DNA of 64,000 nucleotides from Cherax quadricarinatus (taxonomy: Eukaryota > Arthropoda > Malacostraca > Decapoda > Parastacidae): the NCBI RefSeq assembly GCF_038502225.1, contig NW_027196391.1, positions 1 through 64,000 on the forward strand. The letters are read 5' to 3'. The translations under genes were made by a program, and so were the position numbers. Of this stretch, positions 20,209 to 30,973 are shown piece by piece (the stretch's first letter is position 1; every line of letters starts with the position of its first letter). The notes under the pieces were generated by a model. The model did not search any database. It was not told the DNA's origin and was given only the letters and a program-made list of their open reading frames with translations.

Positions 20209-21389
20209 TGGGCGGTTTGACTGGGGCGCTCTAATTCCCCCGAATTGGAAGAATGAGCCTGGTTCTGATTAGAATGTGAACCACGACGTCTGTTTCCTCT
20301 CCTGACTCTGCGGTTGGAACGGCCACGGAAAGATCTAGAGTACCGCATATTGTAGAGCGCATTGCACTCAGATGTGTCATGTCCATGAATTCTATGATGA
20401 GTACAGTAGGGAAGATCTGACTGGTACTCATCATCAGTACGACGCTTCTTAGGGTGACTGTCATAACAATTACTAGCGATATGGCCACGGAAACCACAAT
20501 TGTAGCAAATTATTTGACTGTGGTTACTGTACGTACTATGGGTGTTACGGGAATGATAGCTCTTAACACTTGCTTTGGATGATGAGCGTGAGTGATTGCG
20601 GTTGGGAGGTTTGGTAGTAGCACAAACTAAAGGAGGTACAGGATTGGACAAGGTGTTTGGCATAGACCTACGATAAGGGAAGGATCCCTCGGGACACAAA
20701 TTTCGTACATGGATTAGAGCTTTAAGCGGTCCCATATTAGCATCTAGCGGACTTGAATTGTACACATACTTAGATGTCGGTGGCATTAGTTGTTTAACGA
20801 CTCCAAATGCAGCTAATCTGGCAAACCCATCAAGGGCTGGTTTATCACTATCGTTAAGATATCTTGAATTTTGGCCTGCTTTAACAAATGAGGACATTAG
20901 GTTATTGAGACGGAGAGCAAACTCCTCTAATGACTCTTCTGGTCTCGGGGCTGTGCAAACTAATTCTTTGAGAACAACGAACGGATCGGTTTCTCGCACT
21001 GGTTCAAGATAATTGCGAATTAACTGTTCATAATCTTGCCACCTGGTTAGATCTTGGAAGTCCTTCATACGAATTAATTTAAATACATTTGAGGCTGCTG
21101 AAGAACGGGCTAGACTCTCCTTTCCGATACTTATTAAAAGACTCTCAGATGGGGGACCATCAACTGAAGCGTCAGCTCTGGCTCTAACTGCAGTAAACCA
21201 ACCTTCAAGGTTGTCTGGGTCACCATTGAATAATGGCATAGCATCATACGGATCACGAGTGAAGTTGCGCAGGCCAGAAGTCTGAGTATGTCTATCATTT
21301 GATACGGAGTTACTCGAATTTTGGGCTGACAAATTAATGGTTGTACTAGCAGCATGTGCTGAGGCATCGCTAGAGAAAACTTGAGACAT
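20202..21389 (-). CDS. gag: Ty3/gypsy Gag
   Basis: 395 residues. Assembles the RNA-packaging particle in the cytoplasm. The central region (about 50-210) is the retrotransposon capsid type with WQDYEQLIRNYL and PEESLEEFALRLNNL. A single CCHC knuckle, CYNCGFRGHIASNC, lies near residue 295, followed by a basic tail with RGRSNRRVRRGNRRR that should bind RNA. The last codons CAA TGG TGA overlap the pol start codon by seven bases. ATG at 21389 is the first in frame after the leader. Confidence 0.95.
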   Translation of the reverse strand: MSQVFSSDASAHAASTTINLSAQNSSNSVSNDRHTQTSGLRNFTRDPYDAMPLFNGDPDNLEGWFTAVRARADASVDGPPSESLLISIGKESLARSSAASNVFKLIRMKDFQDLTRWQDYEQLIRNYLEPVRETDPFVVLKELVCTAPRPEESLEEFALRLNNLMSSFVKAGQNSRYLNDSDKPALDGFARLAAFGVVKQLMPPTSKYVYNSSPLDANMGPLKALIHVRNLCPEGSFPYRRSMPNTLSNPVPPLVCATTKPPNRNHSRSSSKASVKSYHSRNTHSTYSNHSQIICYNCGFRGHIASNCYDSHPKKRRTDDEYQSDLPYCTHHRIHGHDTSECNALYNMRYSRSFRGRSNRRVRRGNRRRGSHSNQNQAHSSNSGELERPSQTAQW

Positions 21390-23646
21390 GTTTGCAAAAT
21401 GTAAAACAAGAATTTAGAGAACAAAAGAAAATGATAACTGAGGAACACACAACACAGTGAACTTAAATGGAAGAAAATGCTTAACTATTCTGCATAAGTA
21501 ATTAAAAATTGACAAGTTACACAGTAAGCAAAGAACTCACACAAGAAAAAAAATATGCAACTTAACAAACACTGAAAATCAAGAGAACTTGTACTTTGCT
21601 CAAATCTAATTTGCTCAACTTTTACTTTAAATTGAATAAATGGCACAGTGAGTTGTCTTTACTTTCAATGCAACAAGGAAATACACAATAAAATAATAAA
21701 ATGGACTCAATAAACTTGTGCAAAAATTAAAACAAACACACAATTCACTGAAATAAAAATTAAAATGACAGACAGAATAAAATACTATGCACAGAACAGA
21801 GCATAAGAAACTGCACTGTAATAAACTGTATTGCACAACACTGCATAAAATTTTCTGCAAGAAAAACTTTAATAGCAACACAATATTTGCACAAGAATTA
21901 TTGCAAAATGAGTCTATGTGCAATAATAAAAATTATAACACACAAGAAAAGAAATATATCAAGGAATGAACACTTTAACTCTTAACTGCACTTAAACAAC
22001 ACTTAACAAGCAAAAGAACAATTTACTTTAAAAGGAGAACTTAAAAATTGCACTAAGAGTGAATTTGTTCAATAAAATATGAAAAAAAAAATAATAGGTG
22101 CAAAAAAAACACACAACAAAAAGGAATACAACACTTACAGTGATGCAGAACACAAAACATCAACATAAACACAGTACTAGAATTTTCTTGCAATGAAACT
22201 TGATGTGTTAAAAATTTTGTAAAAGTGAGTTCTTGCTGCACAAAACAATGGCACTATTGTCTGTGGAAATAAGACAAATTAAACACTGGCTGAATAAAAG
22301 AATATGAACACAAGAATGTTCAACACACAGGGAACAAAAATAAAATTACACAAATGCTGGGAAGAAAAAATTAACAGACAACACTGAGTTGTGATGCAGA
22401 ATATGAGGTGAAAAATTACTGAATTAATTCACTGGAATACTGAAGTTTAAACACAAGTTCTATATTGCTCATATGTTGCACACACAACAAAGGAAAAACA
22501 CTCAGTACTTACTTCAAGTGTATAAAAAGATACACAACACAACAGATATAAAATAATGCACGAAAATTAACACTGAATTAAGGAGATTAAAAGAAATTTA
22601 TGCAATCAGTACATGATAAACACTGAGTCTGATCAAGAGTCACTGAATGTCACTAAGAGAAAAATTCACTGGGAACACAAAAGAAATGTCTCAACACTCG
22701 CAAATGTCTCTAAAAAAAAATATTATCGCTGTAACACTTGAAAAAATGAAATTGATGGATTGTTTATATCGTCCTGCTGCTGTCCTCTGCACAGATGATC
22801 GTAGAATTGCGCTTAAATCGGCGATAGACAACACATAGGAGGCTTTTAAAGATGGTGCGACACACTCTAGCTCTTGACCCCCTATGTGGTCCTTAAAATA
22901 TGGTGCTACAACCCTTAGCAGTGCACCAAAACACTGATGAGGTAGGGGAGTTGTAATGGCCGACTGTAGTTGGGTTTGTGGGTAATGGCTGAGCGAGGTG
23001 TCTGAGACCGGCAATGATGAGACACACGTGATTGTGAGTGGTTGGGCTTATGGGTTGAACATCGTAAGCCTCACTGAGAAAACCCACACTGCCGCGAAGA
23101 TAATTCTAAGCCGACTGGCTTAGAAGAAACCCACGAAATACTACAACACCACAAGGATGACAAGGAGCACTCAGAATGCTTGGAGCTTGAATCACAAGCG
23201 ATGAAGGCTACTCACGTGGCTTGCTCGAGTACTGGGGTAAGACACCTGGGTTAGTTGCTAGCTGGCTTATCTTAACCCTTCACACAGAATAGCTTGATAA
23301 CTTCACACGATGAGCACAGCAGGGGTGGAAGCTGGCTTGGCAGGCAAAATAATTGGATGGAGTAGGCTAGGCTGGACTGGGCTCGGGTGTTCTGACTCCC
23401 CCACCACAGACTGGAAGCTGGCTTATTTTGCAAACTCGGGTCAACCCTTCGGGAGTAATGCAAAAGCAGATAACCACTAATACAAAGAGACTGACCAGTG
23501 AATAATGTAGAAGCTGGTAGAGTAGCTGGCTTGAGGTAGCTGGCTGGGTGAATCTCGGTAGTCGGTAGGCCTACTGGTCACACGAAATGGCCGTCTTGCT
23601 GGTCGAAATTTTATCTCCAGAAATCGCTGTAATCGTCAGAATTACA
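21390..23646 (-). other. Long AT-rich gypsy leader, no gene
   Basis: About 2.26 kb between primer-binding site and gag, much longer than usual for this class. Mostly short AT-rich words (ACACAACA, AAAATTAAAC). No frame above 110 codons and no recognised motif. The minus strand is rich in short TG-rich words. Could hold a packaging signal or translation control; nothing in the sequence proves it. Confidence 0.6.
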
Positions 23647-23664
23647 GGCCCTCCGCTGGCACCA
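23647..23664 (-). promoter_or_regulatory. gypsy primer-binding site
   Basis: On the minus strand the sequence three bases after the 5' LTR reads TGGTGCCAGCGGAGGGCC. It begins TGG, as expected for pairing with the CCA end of a host tRNA that primes reverse transcription. I could not identify which tRNA. Confidence 0.7.
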
Positions 23665-23667
23665 TTT

Positions 23668-23961
23668 ATCGTAAAGGGTTCTTGAATGGAGATATCGTAG
23701 GTTGAAAGTAGACACACTTGTAGGATGGTAAATGTATTGTCAGACTGAGATGAGAGACGGAGCCCAGTGCCTAGCCTGTCTACGCCTTGAAGGTCTGCCG
23801 CCGAGTGAGGACGGGACAGAGGGATCACTGCCCATGTGTATCCCATGACGTCACACAAAGCCACAGGCCTACGAGGGATCTCGTGTCTAAAGCACAGGGA
23901 TGATACTAATATGCTATGCTATATAATACTGGGAATACAGGGATCAGCAACTATGTTGACA
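23668..23961 (-). repeat. gypsy 5' LTR (right)
   Basis: 294 bp, partner of 15267-15560, with the target copy ACCTT at 23962-23966 directly outside. Joining the two flanks with one ACCTT gives CAGGCTACCTTACCAGG. Confidence 0.95.
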
Positions 23962-24489
23962 ACCTTACCAGGCCACCCCACCCACACATACTATTCTATG
24001 ATATTTAACCCTTTGAGGGTCGACAGGCCCTCTCCGAAACTCGTTCTCAGGGTCGGCCAAATTTCAAAAAAAAAAAAATTATTTTTTCTTATGAAAAAAT
24101 AGAGTTTTTTCTTCCAAACATTATAGGATAAACAAAAAAAATTTACCATCAATACTTACGGAGATATGGATGCATGAAGTTTGCAGAAAATGAGCCGCGT
24201 ATGGCAACAGCGGCGAATGCCGCTCACCCGGTAAACTTTAGTTTACTTGTATTTGAAGGTTTGTTGTTTTTTTCACTATTTTATTTTTTCACATAACTTA
24301 TGTGGCCTATGAGACCAAAGAAAGGTGCAATGTGCATATATACACTCGTTGTATACAACACAATAAGCACACAAACATAATTATCAATATATTGTTTACA
24401 AAACTTGTTTACAAAAACAAACAATACAAAACATTGTTTATTATTATTGTTCTATAATATATATACCAATATACAGTCACTGAACATAT

Positions 24490-24543
24490 TCCTATTAGTT
24501 CTGCAGCTTGTGGAACTCTGAAACATGGTGTCATACACAATGG
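24490..24543 (-). pseudogene. piggyBac transposase, last codons
   Basis: Minus strand reads KTPLCMTPCFRVPQAAEL, matching CKTPLCMTPCFKDFHRLQNF of piggyBac E (62600-62672). It is the end of the C-terminal cysteine-rich domain. The match stops at 24544 where cargo sequence begins. Confidence 0.8.
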
Positions 24544-24637
24544 TGTTTTATCTTTCTCCCTCATTCTATCTCTTTCAATCTGTCTTTCTCTTTCTATCTG
24601 TCTGTCTATCTCTGTCTCACAGGTACACTAAATACAA
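24544..24637. repeat. Cargo repeat R1, partial
   Basis: ATCTTTCTCCCTCATTCTAT then CTGTCTATCTCTGTCTCACA then GGTACACTAAATACAAGTAT. The same order occurs at 27760-27825 and 30555-30645. Interrupted at 24638 by the RTE LINE. Confidence 0.75.
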
Positions 24638-27106
24638 GTATTTTTTTTTTATTATCACACTGGCCGATTCCCACCAAGGCAGGGTGGCCCGAAAAAGAAA
24701 AACTTTCACCATCATTCACTCCATCACTGTCTTGCCAGAAGGGTGCTTTACACTACAGTTTTTAAACTGCAACATTAACACCCCTCCTTCAGAGTGCAGG
24801 CACTGTACTTCCCATCTCCAGGACTCAAGTCCGGCCTGCCGGTTTCCCTGAATCCCTTCATAAATGTTACTTTGCTCACACTCCAACAGCACGTCAAGTA
24901 TTAAAAACCATTTGTCTCCATTCACTCCTATCAAACACGCTCATGCATGCCTCCTGGAAGTCCAAGCCCCTCGCACACAAAACCTCCTTTACCCCCTCCC
25001 TCCAACCTTTCCTAGGCCGACCCCTACCCCGCGTTCCTTCCACTACAGACTGATACACTCTTGAAGTCATTCTGTTTCGCTCCATTCTCTCTACATGTCC
25101 GAACCACCTCAACAACCCTTCCTCAGCCCTCTGGACAACAGTTTTGGTAATCCCGCACCTCCTCCTAACTTCCAAACTACGAATTCTCTGCATTATATTC
25201 ACACCACACATTGCCCTCAGACATGACATCTCCACTGCCTCCAGCCTTCTCCTCGCTGCAACATTCATCACCCACGCTTCACACCCATATAAGAGCGTTG
25301 GTAAAACTATACTCTCATACATTCCCCTCTTTGCCTCCAAGGACAAAGTTCTTTGTCTCCACAGACTCCTAAGTGCACCACTCACTCTTTTTCCCTCATC
25401 ACTTCTATGATTCACCTCATCTTTCATAGACCCATCCGCTGACACGTCCACTCCCAAATATCTGAATACGTTCACCTCCTTCATACTCTCTCCCTCCAAT
25501 CTGATATTCAATCTTTCATCACCTAATCTTTTTGTTATCCTCATAACCTTACTCTTTCCTGTATTCACCTTTAATTTTCTTCTTTTGCACACCCTACCAA
25601 ATTCATCCACCAATCTCTGCAACTTCTCTTCAGAATCTCCCAAGAGCACAGTGTCATCAGCAAAGAGCAGCTGTGACAACTCCCACTTTGTGTGTGATTC
25701 TTTATCTTTTAACTCCACGCCTCTTGCCAAGACCCTCGCATTTACTTCTCTTACAACCCCATCTATAAATATATTAAACAACCACGGTGACATCACACAT
25801 CCTTGTCTAAGGCCTACTTTTACTGGGAAAAAATTTCCCTCTTTCCTACATACTCTAACTTGAGCCTCACTATCCTCGTAAAAACTCTTCACACCCCCTA
25901 CCTTTCCTAAAGCCTCCTTGTTCATCTGCTATCCTATTCTCCGTCTTACTCTTAATTCTTTCAATTATAACTCTACCATACACTTTACCAGGTACACTCA
26001 ACAGACTTATCCCCCTATAATTTTTGCACTCTCTTTTATCCCCTTTGCCTTTATACAAAGGAACTATGCATGCTCTCTGCCAATCCCTAGGTACCTTACC
26101 CTCTTCCATACATTTATTAAATAATTGCACCAACCACTCCAAAACTATATCCCCACCTGCTTTTAACATTTCTATCTTTATCCCATCAATCCCGGCTGCC
26201 TTACCCCCTTTCATTTTACCTACTGCCTCACGAACTTCCCCCACACTCACAACTGGCTCTTCCTCACTCCTACAAGATGTTATTCCTCCTTGCCCTATAC
26301 ACGAAATCACAGCTTCCCTATCTTCATCAACATTTAACAATTCCTCAAAATATTCCCTCCATCTTCCCAATACCTCTAACTCTCCATTTAATAACTCTCC
26401 TCTCCTATTTTTAACTGACAAATCCATTTGTTCTCTAGGCTTTCTTAACTTGTTAATCTCACTCCAAAACTTTTTCTTATTTTCAACAAAATTTGTTGAT
26501 AACATCTCACCCACTCTCTCATTTGCTCTCCTTTTACATTGCTTCACCACTCTCTTAACCTCTCTCTTTTTCTCCATATACTCTTCCCTCCTTGCATCAC
26601 TTCTACTTTATAAAAACTTCTCATATGCTAACTTTTTCTCCCTTACTACTCTCTTTACATCATTCCACCAATCGCTCCTCTTCCCTCCTGCACCCACTTT
26701 CCTATAACCACAAACTTCTGCTGAACACTCTAACACTACATTTTTAATCCTACCCCATAGCTCTTCGACCCCATTGCCTATGCTCTCATTTGCCCATCTA
26801 TCCTCCAATAGCTGTTTATATCTTACCCTAACTGCCTCCTCTTTTAGTTTATAAACCTTCACCTCTCTCTTCCCTGATGCTTCTATTCTCCTTGTATCCC
26901 ATCTACCTTTTACTCTCAGTGTAGCTACAACTAGAAAGTGATCTGATATATCTGTGGCCCCTCTATAAACATGTACATCCTGAAGTCTACTCAGCAGTCT
27001 TTTATCTACCAATACATAATCCAACAAACTACTGTCATTTCTCCCTACATCATATCTTGTATACTTATTTATCCTCTTTTTCTTAAAATATGTATTACCT
27101 ATAACT
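24638..27106 (-). mobile_element. RTE-type LINE, 5' truncated (RTE-1)
   Basis: The 3' end on the minus strand is GGCCAGTGTGATAATAAAAA, the same end as RTE-2 at 50770. The 5' end breaks in the endonuclease domain at VIGNT near 27096, against cargo sequence. Short (A-rich) tail without poly(A) signal, as in RTE elements. It lies inside piggyBac D. Confidence 0.88.
24894..27096 (-). pseudogene. RTE endonuclease-reverse transcriptase (deleted catalytic block)
   Basis: Order on the minus strand: endonuclease end with YVLVDKRLLSRL and ISDHFLVVATL (27027-26608); linker and RT start with GKAAGIDGIKIEMLK and NYRGISLLSVPGKVYGRVI (26577-25870); RT core with LRQGCVMSPWLFNIFID and LLFADDTVLLG; and a C-terminal part with LLYGCEAW and RWFGHVERM ending at 24894. 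At about 25893 the sequence jumps from GGFRKGRG to KSFYEDSEAQV. RTE-2 has about 55 more residues there, including FMDLEKAYD with the first catalytic Asp, so RTE-1 cannot reverse-transcribe. A stop also lies near 26600. Confidence 0.9.
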
Positions 27107-28224
27107 AAACCTAGGATAACCCAAGAAATCCAGACAAAGTGCTATACTCTGCTTGAAGATGTGAGTAAAAGTGATGACACAGTCTTGTGGCTCTCTGAGA
27201 CAGAGAGCTAGACGGATAGACAGATAGACAGGGAGCTTGACAGACAGACAAATAGACAGACAGAAATGTTAGTGTACCAGTACCAGTGTACTAGTGTTCC
27301 ACCCTCCTCCTCCTCTTCTTCCTCTTCCTCCTCTTCCCCCTACTCTTCCTCCTCTTCCCCCCTACTCTTCCTCATACTCTTCCTCTTCCTCTTCCTCCTA
27401 CTCTTCCTCTTCCTCCTCCTCCTCTTCTTCCTCTTCCTCCTACTCTTCCTCTTCCTCCTACTCTTCCTCCTCCTCCTCCTCCTCTTCTTCCTCTTCCCCC
27501 TAATCTTCCTCCTACTATTCCTCTTCCTCCTCCTCTTCCTCTTATTCCTCTTCCTCCTACTCTTCCTCTTCCTCCTCCTCCTCTTCTTCCTCTTCCCCCT
27601 ACTCTTCCTCCTTCTCCTTCTCCTCCTCCTCCATAGTGTAAATTACCAGGAGTCGGCAGCTGTCAAAATGACATATTGTCTCATTACTCACTTCCCCCTC
27701 CCGCCTGTCAAAACAATGGGGTCGGATGCTTCTTCCCTTCCTCCATTCTATCTAATTATCTTTCTCCCTCATTCTATCTGTCTTTTTATCTCTGTCTCAC
27801 AGGTACACATAAATACAAGTATACATAGCATAAATTACCTAGGATAACCCAAGAAACCCACACAAAGTGCTATACTCTGCTTGAAGATGTGAGTAAAAGT
27901 GATGACACAGTCTTGTGGCTCTCTGAGACAGAGAGCTAGACGGATAGACAGGGAGCTTGACAGACAGGCAAATAGACAGACAGAAATGTTAGTATACCAG
28001 CAAAAACAAAGGGAGGGAGATGTTTATCTCATCTTTTGGCATCAGCTCTACCCTCATTTACCCTCATCAAACGTCAGCGCTTATCAGATGTTATCTCCCC
28101 TTATCTTGTTACTGTCATGGGTGAACATTTATTATTACATATTATTATTATTATTCTTATTATTACCTATTATTATTATTATGTATTATTATTATTATGT
28201 ATTAATATTATGTATTATTGTTAT
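27107..28224. repeat. Cargo repeat R1, two partial copies around a pyrimidine tract
   Basis: 27107-27300 and 27838-28110 both run from CTAGGATAACCCAAGAAA through AAAGTGCTATACTCTGCTTG, ACAGTCTTGTGGCTCTCTGA and a (GACA)n/(GATA)n stretch to AATGTTAGT. 27640-27837 holds the other half: CGGCAGCTGTCAAAATGACA, CAAAACAATGGGGTCGGATG, the pyrimidine-rich arm and GGTACACATAAATACAAGTA. The GGGTTATCC core of the SINE is embedded in reverse. No protein is evident. Confidence 0.75.
27300..27636. repeat. Pyrimidine tract 1 (TCC/TTCC repeats)
   Basis: About 337 bases almost free of purines on the plus strand, with CTCTTCCTCCT-type units broken by single A residues (CTACTCTTCC). Long frames of Ser, Leu or Pro through it are low-complexity artefacts. 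Confidence 0.95.
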
Positions 28225-28225
28225 C

Positions 28226-28434
28226 ATTACGTATTCTTCTTCTTCCTCCTCCTCCTCCTCTTCTTCCTCCTCCTCCTCCTCTTCTTCCTCCTCCTCCTCC
28301 TCCTCCTCTTCTTCCTCCTCCTCCTCCTCCTCTGCCTCCTCCTCCTCTTGCCTCCTCCTCCTCTTGCCTCCTCCTCCTCTTGCCTCCTCCTCCTCTGCCT
28401 CCTCCTCCTCTGCCTCCTCCTCCTCCATTCTTGG
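28226..28434. repeat. Pyrimidine tract 2 (TCC repeats with CTTGCC and CTGCC variants)
   Basis: About 210 bases. The left part is pure TCC/TCTTCC; the right part has regular CTTGCCTCCTCCTCCT and CTGCCTCCTCCTCCT units, a small higher-order structure. It directly adjoins the transposase N-terminal fragment of piggyBac D. Confidence 0.95.
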
Positions 28435-28765
28435 AACAAGTTTGAAGAGCTTGTAGTTCATAATCACTATCATTATCATCACCAATGCTCACATCCGAGT
28501 CTGGGATTTTGGAAAATAGGAGTTTCCTCTTTGATTCTGGTACAACTGAACGTGAACAAGATGGCCCAGCACCAGAGGTGGAAGGCTGTGGGTTGTCTGG
28601 GTTTTCCTCACTATTACCCATATTATGGTCATTAGTTTCGGTCAAAACCTCACCAGAACCTTGAAACTCATCTTCACTGTCACTTCCATCTGTATTAGAA
28701 CTGTCACTGGGGAACAAAAGTGTCCCAATTCGCCGAGGAGTGAGGAACTTCTTACCACAGGGCAC
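28435..28765 (-). pseudogene. piggyBac D transposase N-terminus
   Basis: Minus strand reads PCGKKFLTPRRIGTLLF, then an acidic Ser/Asp-rich stretch (SDSEDEF, SVVPESKRKLLFSKIPDSD) ending near LQALQT. It closely matches piggyBac E residues 1-100. The expected ATG is GTG here (28765-28763), so even the start is lost. After LQALQT the family continues with SSSSDSEVQYSPVK, but here it runs into the GGAGGA tract. This acidic N-terminal part has no catalytic residue. Confidence 0.85.
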
Positions 28766-28985
28766 GGTGGAAATTGTGTACTATGATGGCATTCCCACAA
28801 TGCACCACTGGGTCCCAGATTTTTTTCCTACTGCGCACACCCACCACACAGACCCATTCTCTCACATCTAGGCTAATCAGCCTTTTCCTGTGAGATTTGA
28901 GGCCGCTAGAATTTATGCGTACTAGTACGACAAAAACCCCTACGCGTAAGACGTACTAGTACGACCAAAACCCTCAAAGGGTTAA

Positions 28986-29674
28986 GCATCCCAGAGCGAT
29001 AAAATGTATATACAGTTCACTCATTACTTACCTTAAAATATTTGTAGTCTTAATGTAGGGTCAGGAGTAAGTAAATGAGATAAAACGAATAAATGAGAGA
29101 GAGAAAGAATGAGTACATGAGAGGGGACAGGCGCAGAGTTATGTAAACAAACCAGGCGAACGTAAGTTTTGTAAACAAACGAAGTGTACACGTCTGGTTT
29201 GTGTACAAGTTACATTGTGTACAGGTTGTCTCTACATTGATACGGTAGAATTAATAAAGAAGAACACTCCCATTCTCATGTAACATCATTTTGAGAAGAA
29301 ATGAAGCTCTGAGTGAAGGCAATGGAAATAAGTCACACTGACTTTTTTGGGTTATCCTAGGTTCTCTACACGTATGTTGTTATGTATGATAATCTATGTA
29401 ACTGTATTTGTGTATACCTGAATAAACTTACTTACATACATACGAAAGGAATAATTTTCTACAGTTACCCCCAGTAACACATTTTCTCTTATGTTAGATT
29501 AGAGAAAATGTTATTCTTGCCGTCACTTGTACAAGTTATGTGGCTCCCACATCTTATATTTATGTTTATTTATTCTATTGTGGGGTGTATTTATCATCTT
29601 TTTATGTTATGTATCGTGTTTATTATATAATTTTGAAAAAAAATATCATGGATGGATTAATGAAAATGTGTATA
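28986..29674. other. Interior of the 17-kb TIR element, no gene
   Basis: Non-coding. Contains ACTCATTACTTACCTTAAAA (also near 15160), a run of AATGAGAGAGAGAAAG, and from about 29300 a SINE tail. No transposase seen. Confidence 0.6.
29310..29445 (+). repeat. SINE 3' portion with core
   Basis: GGAAATAAGTCACACTGACT then TTTTTTGGGTTATCCTAGGT then TGTAACTGTATTTGTGTATA and CCTGAATAAACTTACTTACA. The first part is the reverse complement of the SINE fragment at 1990-2070. The head is absent. It ends in a short CTTA repeat, as many SINE and LINE tails do. Confidence 0.7.
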
Positions 29675-29678
29675 TTAA
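29524..29678. repeat. About 155-bp segment, first copy of a tandem duplication
   Basis: From TCACTTGTACAAGT through TTATTCTATTGTGGGGTGTA and ATCATGGATGGATTAATGAA to GTGTATATTAA. It is repeated at 31521-31675. PiggyBac C separates the two by inserting at the terminal TTAA of this copy. Confidence 0.88.
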
Positions 29679-30092
29679 CCCTTTGACTGTTTCAGGCCCC
29701 TCTCTGAAACTGTCATTCTATGTCGCCAAATATTCAAAAAAAAAAAAAATTATTTTTTCTTATGAAAATGTTAAGATTATTTTTCTGAGTGTTTTAGTCC
29801 AAAAAAAAAATTTTTGCCATCGGTACTTACCGAGATATAGAGCCGTGAAGTTTGCAGAAAATGAGCCGCGTATGGCAACAGCGGCGACTGCCGCTCACCC
29901 GGTAAACTTTAGTTTACTTGTAATTGAAGGTTTTTTGTTTATTTCACTATTTTATTTTTTCACATAACTTATGTGGCCTATGAGACCAAAGTAAGGTGCA
30001 ATGTATATATATACACTCGTTGTATACAACACAATAAGCACACAAACATAATTATCAATATATTGTTTACAAAACTTGTTTACAAAAACAAA

Positions 30093-30413
30093 CAAACAAT
30101 CATCCTCCTCCTCCTCCTTCTCCTCCTCCTCCTCCTTCTCCTCCTCCTCCTTCTCCTCCTCCTCCTCCTCCTTCTCCTCCTCCTCCTTCTCCTCCTTCTC
30201 CTCCTCCTCCTTCTCCTTCTCCTCCTCCTTCTTCTCCTCCTCCTTCTCCTCCTCCTTCTCCTTCTCCTCCTTCTCCTCCTCCTCCTCCTCCTCCTTCTCC
30301 TTCTAATCCTCCTTCTCCTCCTCCTTCTCCTTCTAATCCTCCTTCTCCTTCTAATCCTCCTTCTCCTCCTCCTCCTTCTCCTCCTTCTCCTCCTCCTTCT
30401 CCTCCTCCTTGTC
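30093..30413. repeat. Pyrimidine tract 3 (CTCCTT repeats)
   Basis: About 320 bases of CTCCTCCTT-type units with only a few purines (TCTAATCC three times). The poly-Leu and poly-Ser frames through it are not genes. Confidence 0.95.
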
Positions 30414-30971
30414 TTGTGTGCGAGTGTGTGGCTTATAATTGTTTTGAGTCAGAAGTCGGCAGCTGTCAAAGTGACATATTATCTCATTAGTGTCTCCCCC
30501 TACCGCCTGTCAAAACAATGGGGTCGGATGCTGCTTCCCCTCCTCCATTCTAATTATCTTTCTCCCTCATTCTATATCTTTCAATCTGTCTCTTTCTATC
30601 TGTCTGCCTATCTCTGTCTCACAGGTACACATAAATACAAGTATACATAGTGTAAATTACCTAGGATAACCCAAGAAATCCAGACAAAGTGCTATACTCT
30701 GCTTGAAGATGTGAGTAAACGTGATGACACAGTCTTGTGGCTCTCTCTGAGACAGAGAGCTAGATGGACAGACAGGGAGCTTGACAGACAGACAAATAGA
30801 CAGACAGAAATGTTTGTGTACCAGCAAAATCAAAGGGAGGGTGATGGTCATGTAATATTACCCTCCTTTACGCTCATCAAAGTCAGCTCTTATCAGATGT
30901 TATCTCCCCTTATCTTGTCACTGTCATGGGGTGGACTTTTTTTTTTCTTGCTTCAAGGGAACAATATTATT
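30414..30971. repeat. Cargo repeat R1, most complete copy
   Basis: In order: TGTGTGCGAGTGTGTGGC, CGGCAGCTGTCAAAGTGACA, CAAAACAATGGGGTCGGATG, the pyrimidine-rich arm, CTGTCTCACAGGTACACATA, CCTAGGATAACCCAAGAAAT, ACAGTCTTGTGGCTCTCTCT, the (GACA)n stretch, ATCAGATGTTATCTCCCCTT and CTTGTCACTGTCATGGG. Matches the pieces in D in the same order and the inverted copy in G. No reading frame I recognise. Confidence 0.8.
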
Positions 30972-30973
30972 AC

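Larger units (their letters stand above)
15267..23961 (-). mobile_element. Intact, apparently young Ty3/gypsy retrotransposon
   Basis: 8695 bp with two 294-bp LTRs, a 5-bp ACCTT target duplication, an undisturbed 395-codon gag and an undisturbed 1410-codon pol. Order on the minus strand: 5' LTR, primer-binding site, about 2.3 kb of AT-rich leader, gag, pol, about 400 bp, 3' LTR. No env reading frame lies between pol and the 3' LTR, so it is an ordinary LTR retrotransposon and not an envelope-bearing one. One difference between the LTRs indicates a recent insertion. It is the youngest-looking complete element in the window. Confidence 0.95.
24009..28981 (-). mobile_element. piggyBac D, cargo-bearing, non-autonomous
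   Basis: TTAA at 24005-24008 and 28982-28985 flank CCCTTTGAGGG and CCCTCAAAGGG. The transposase start is on the right (28765) and its last codons are on the left (near 24540), so it reads on the minus strand. The middle of the transposase is missing. In its place are the cargo repeat found also in piggyBacs C and G, two long pyrimidine tracts and an RTE LINE. The 3' UTR (24009-24490) closely matches that of C. Confidence 0.88.

Noticed and set aside
23571..23864. MALCDVMGYTWAVIP frame shared with 15260-15463
   Set aside because: It is the two gypsy LTRs read in the same frame; LTR identity explains it.
27266..27847. Poly-Leu/Ser frames, also at 28036-28635, 29973-30650 and 30711-31148
   Set aside because: They are translations of pyrimidine tracts; all frames are open there on both strands.
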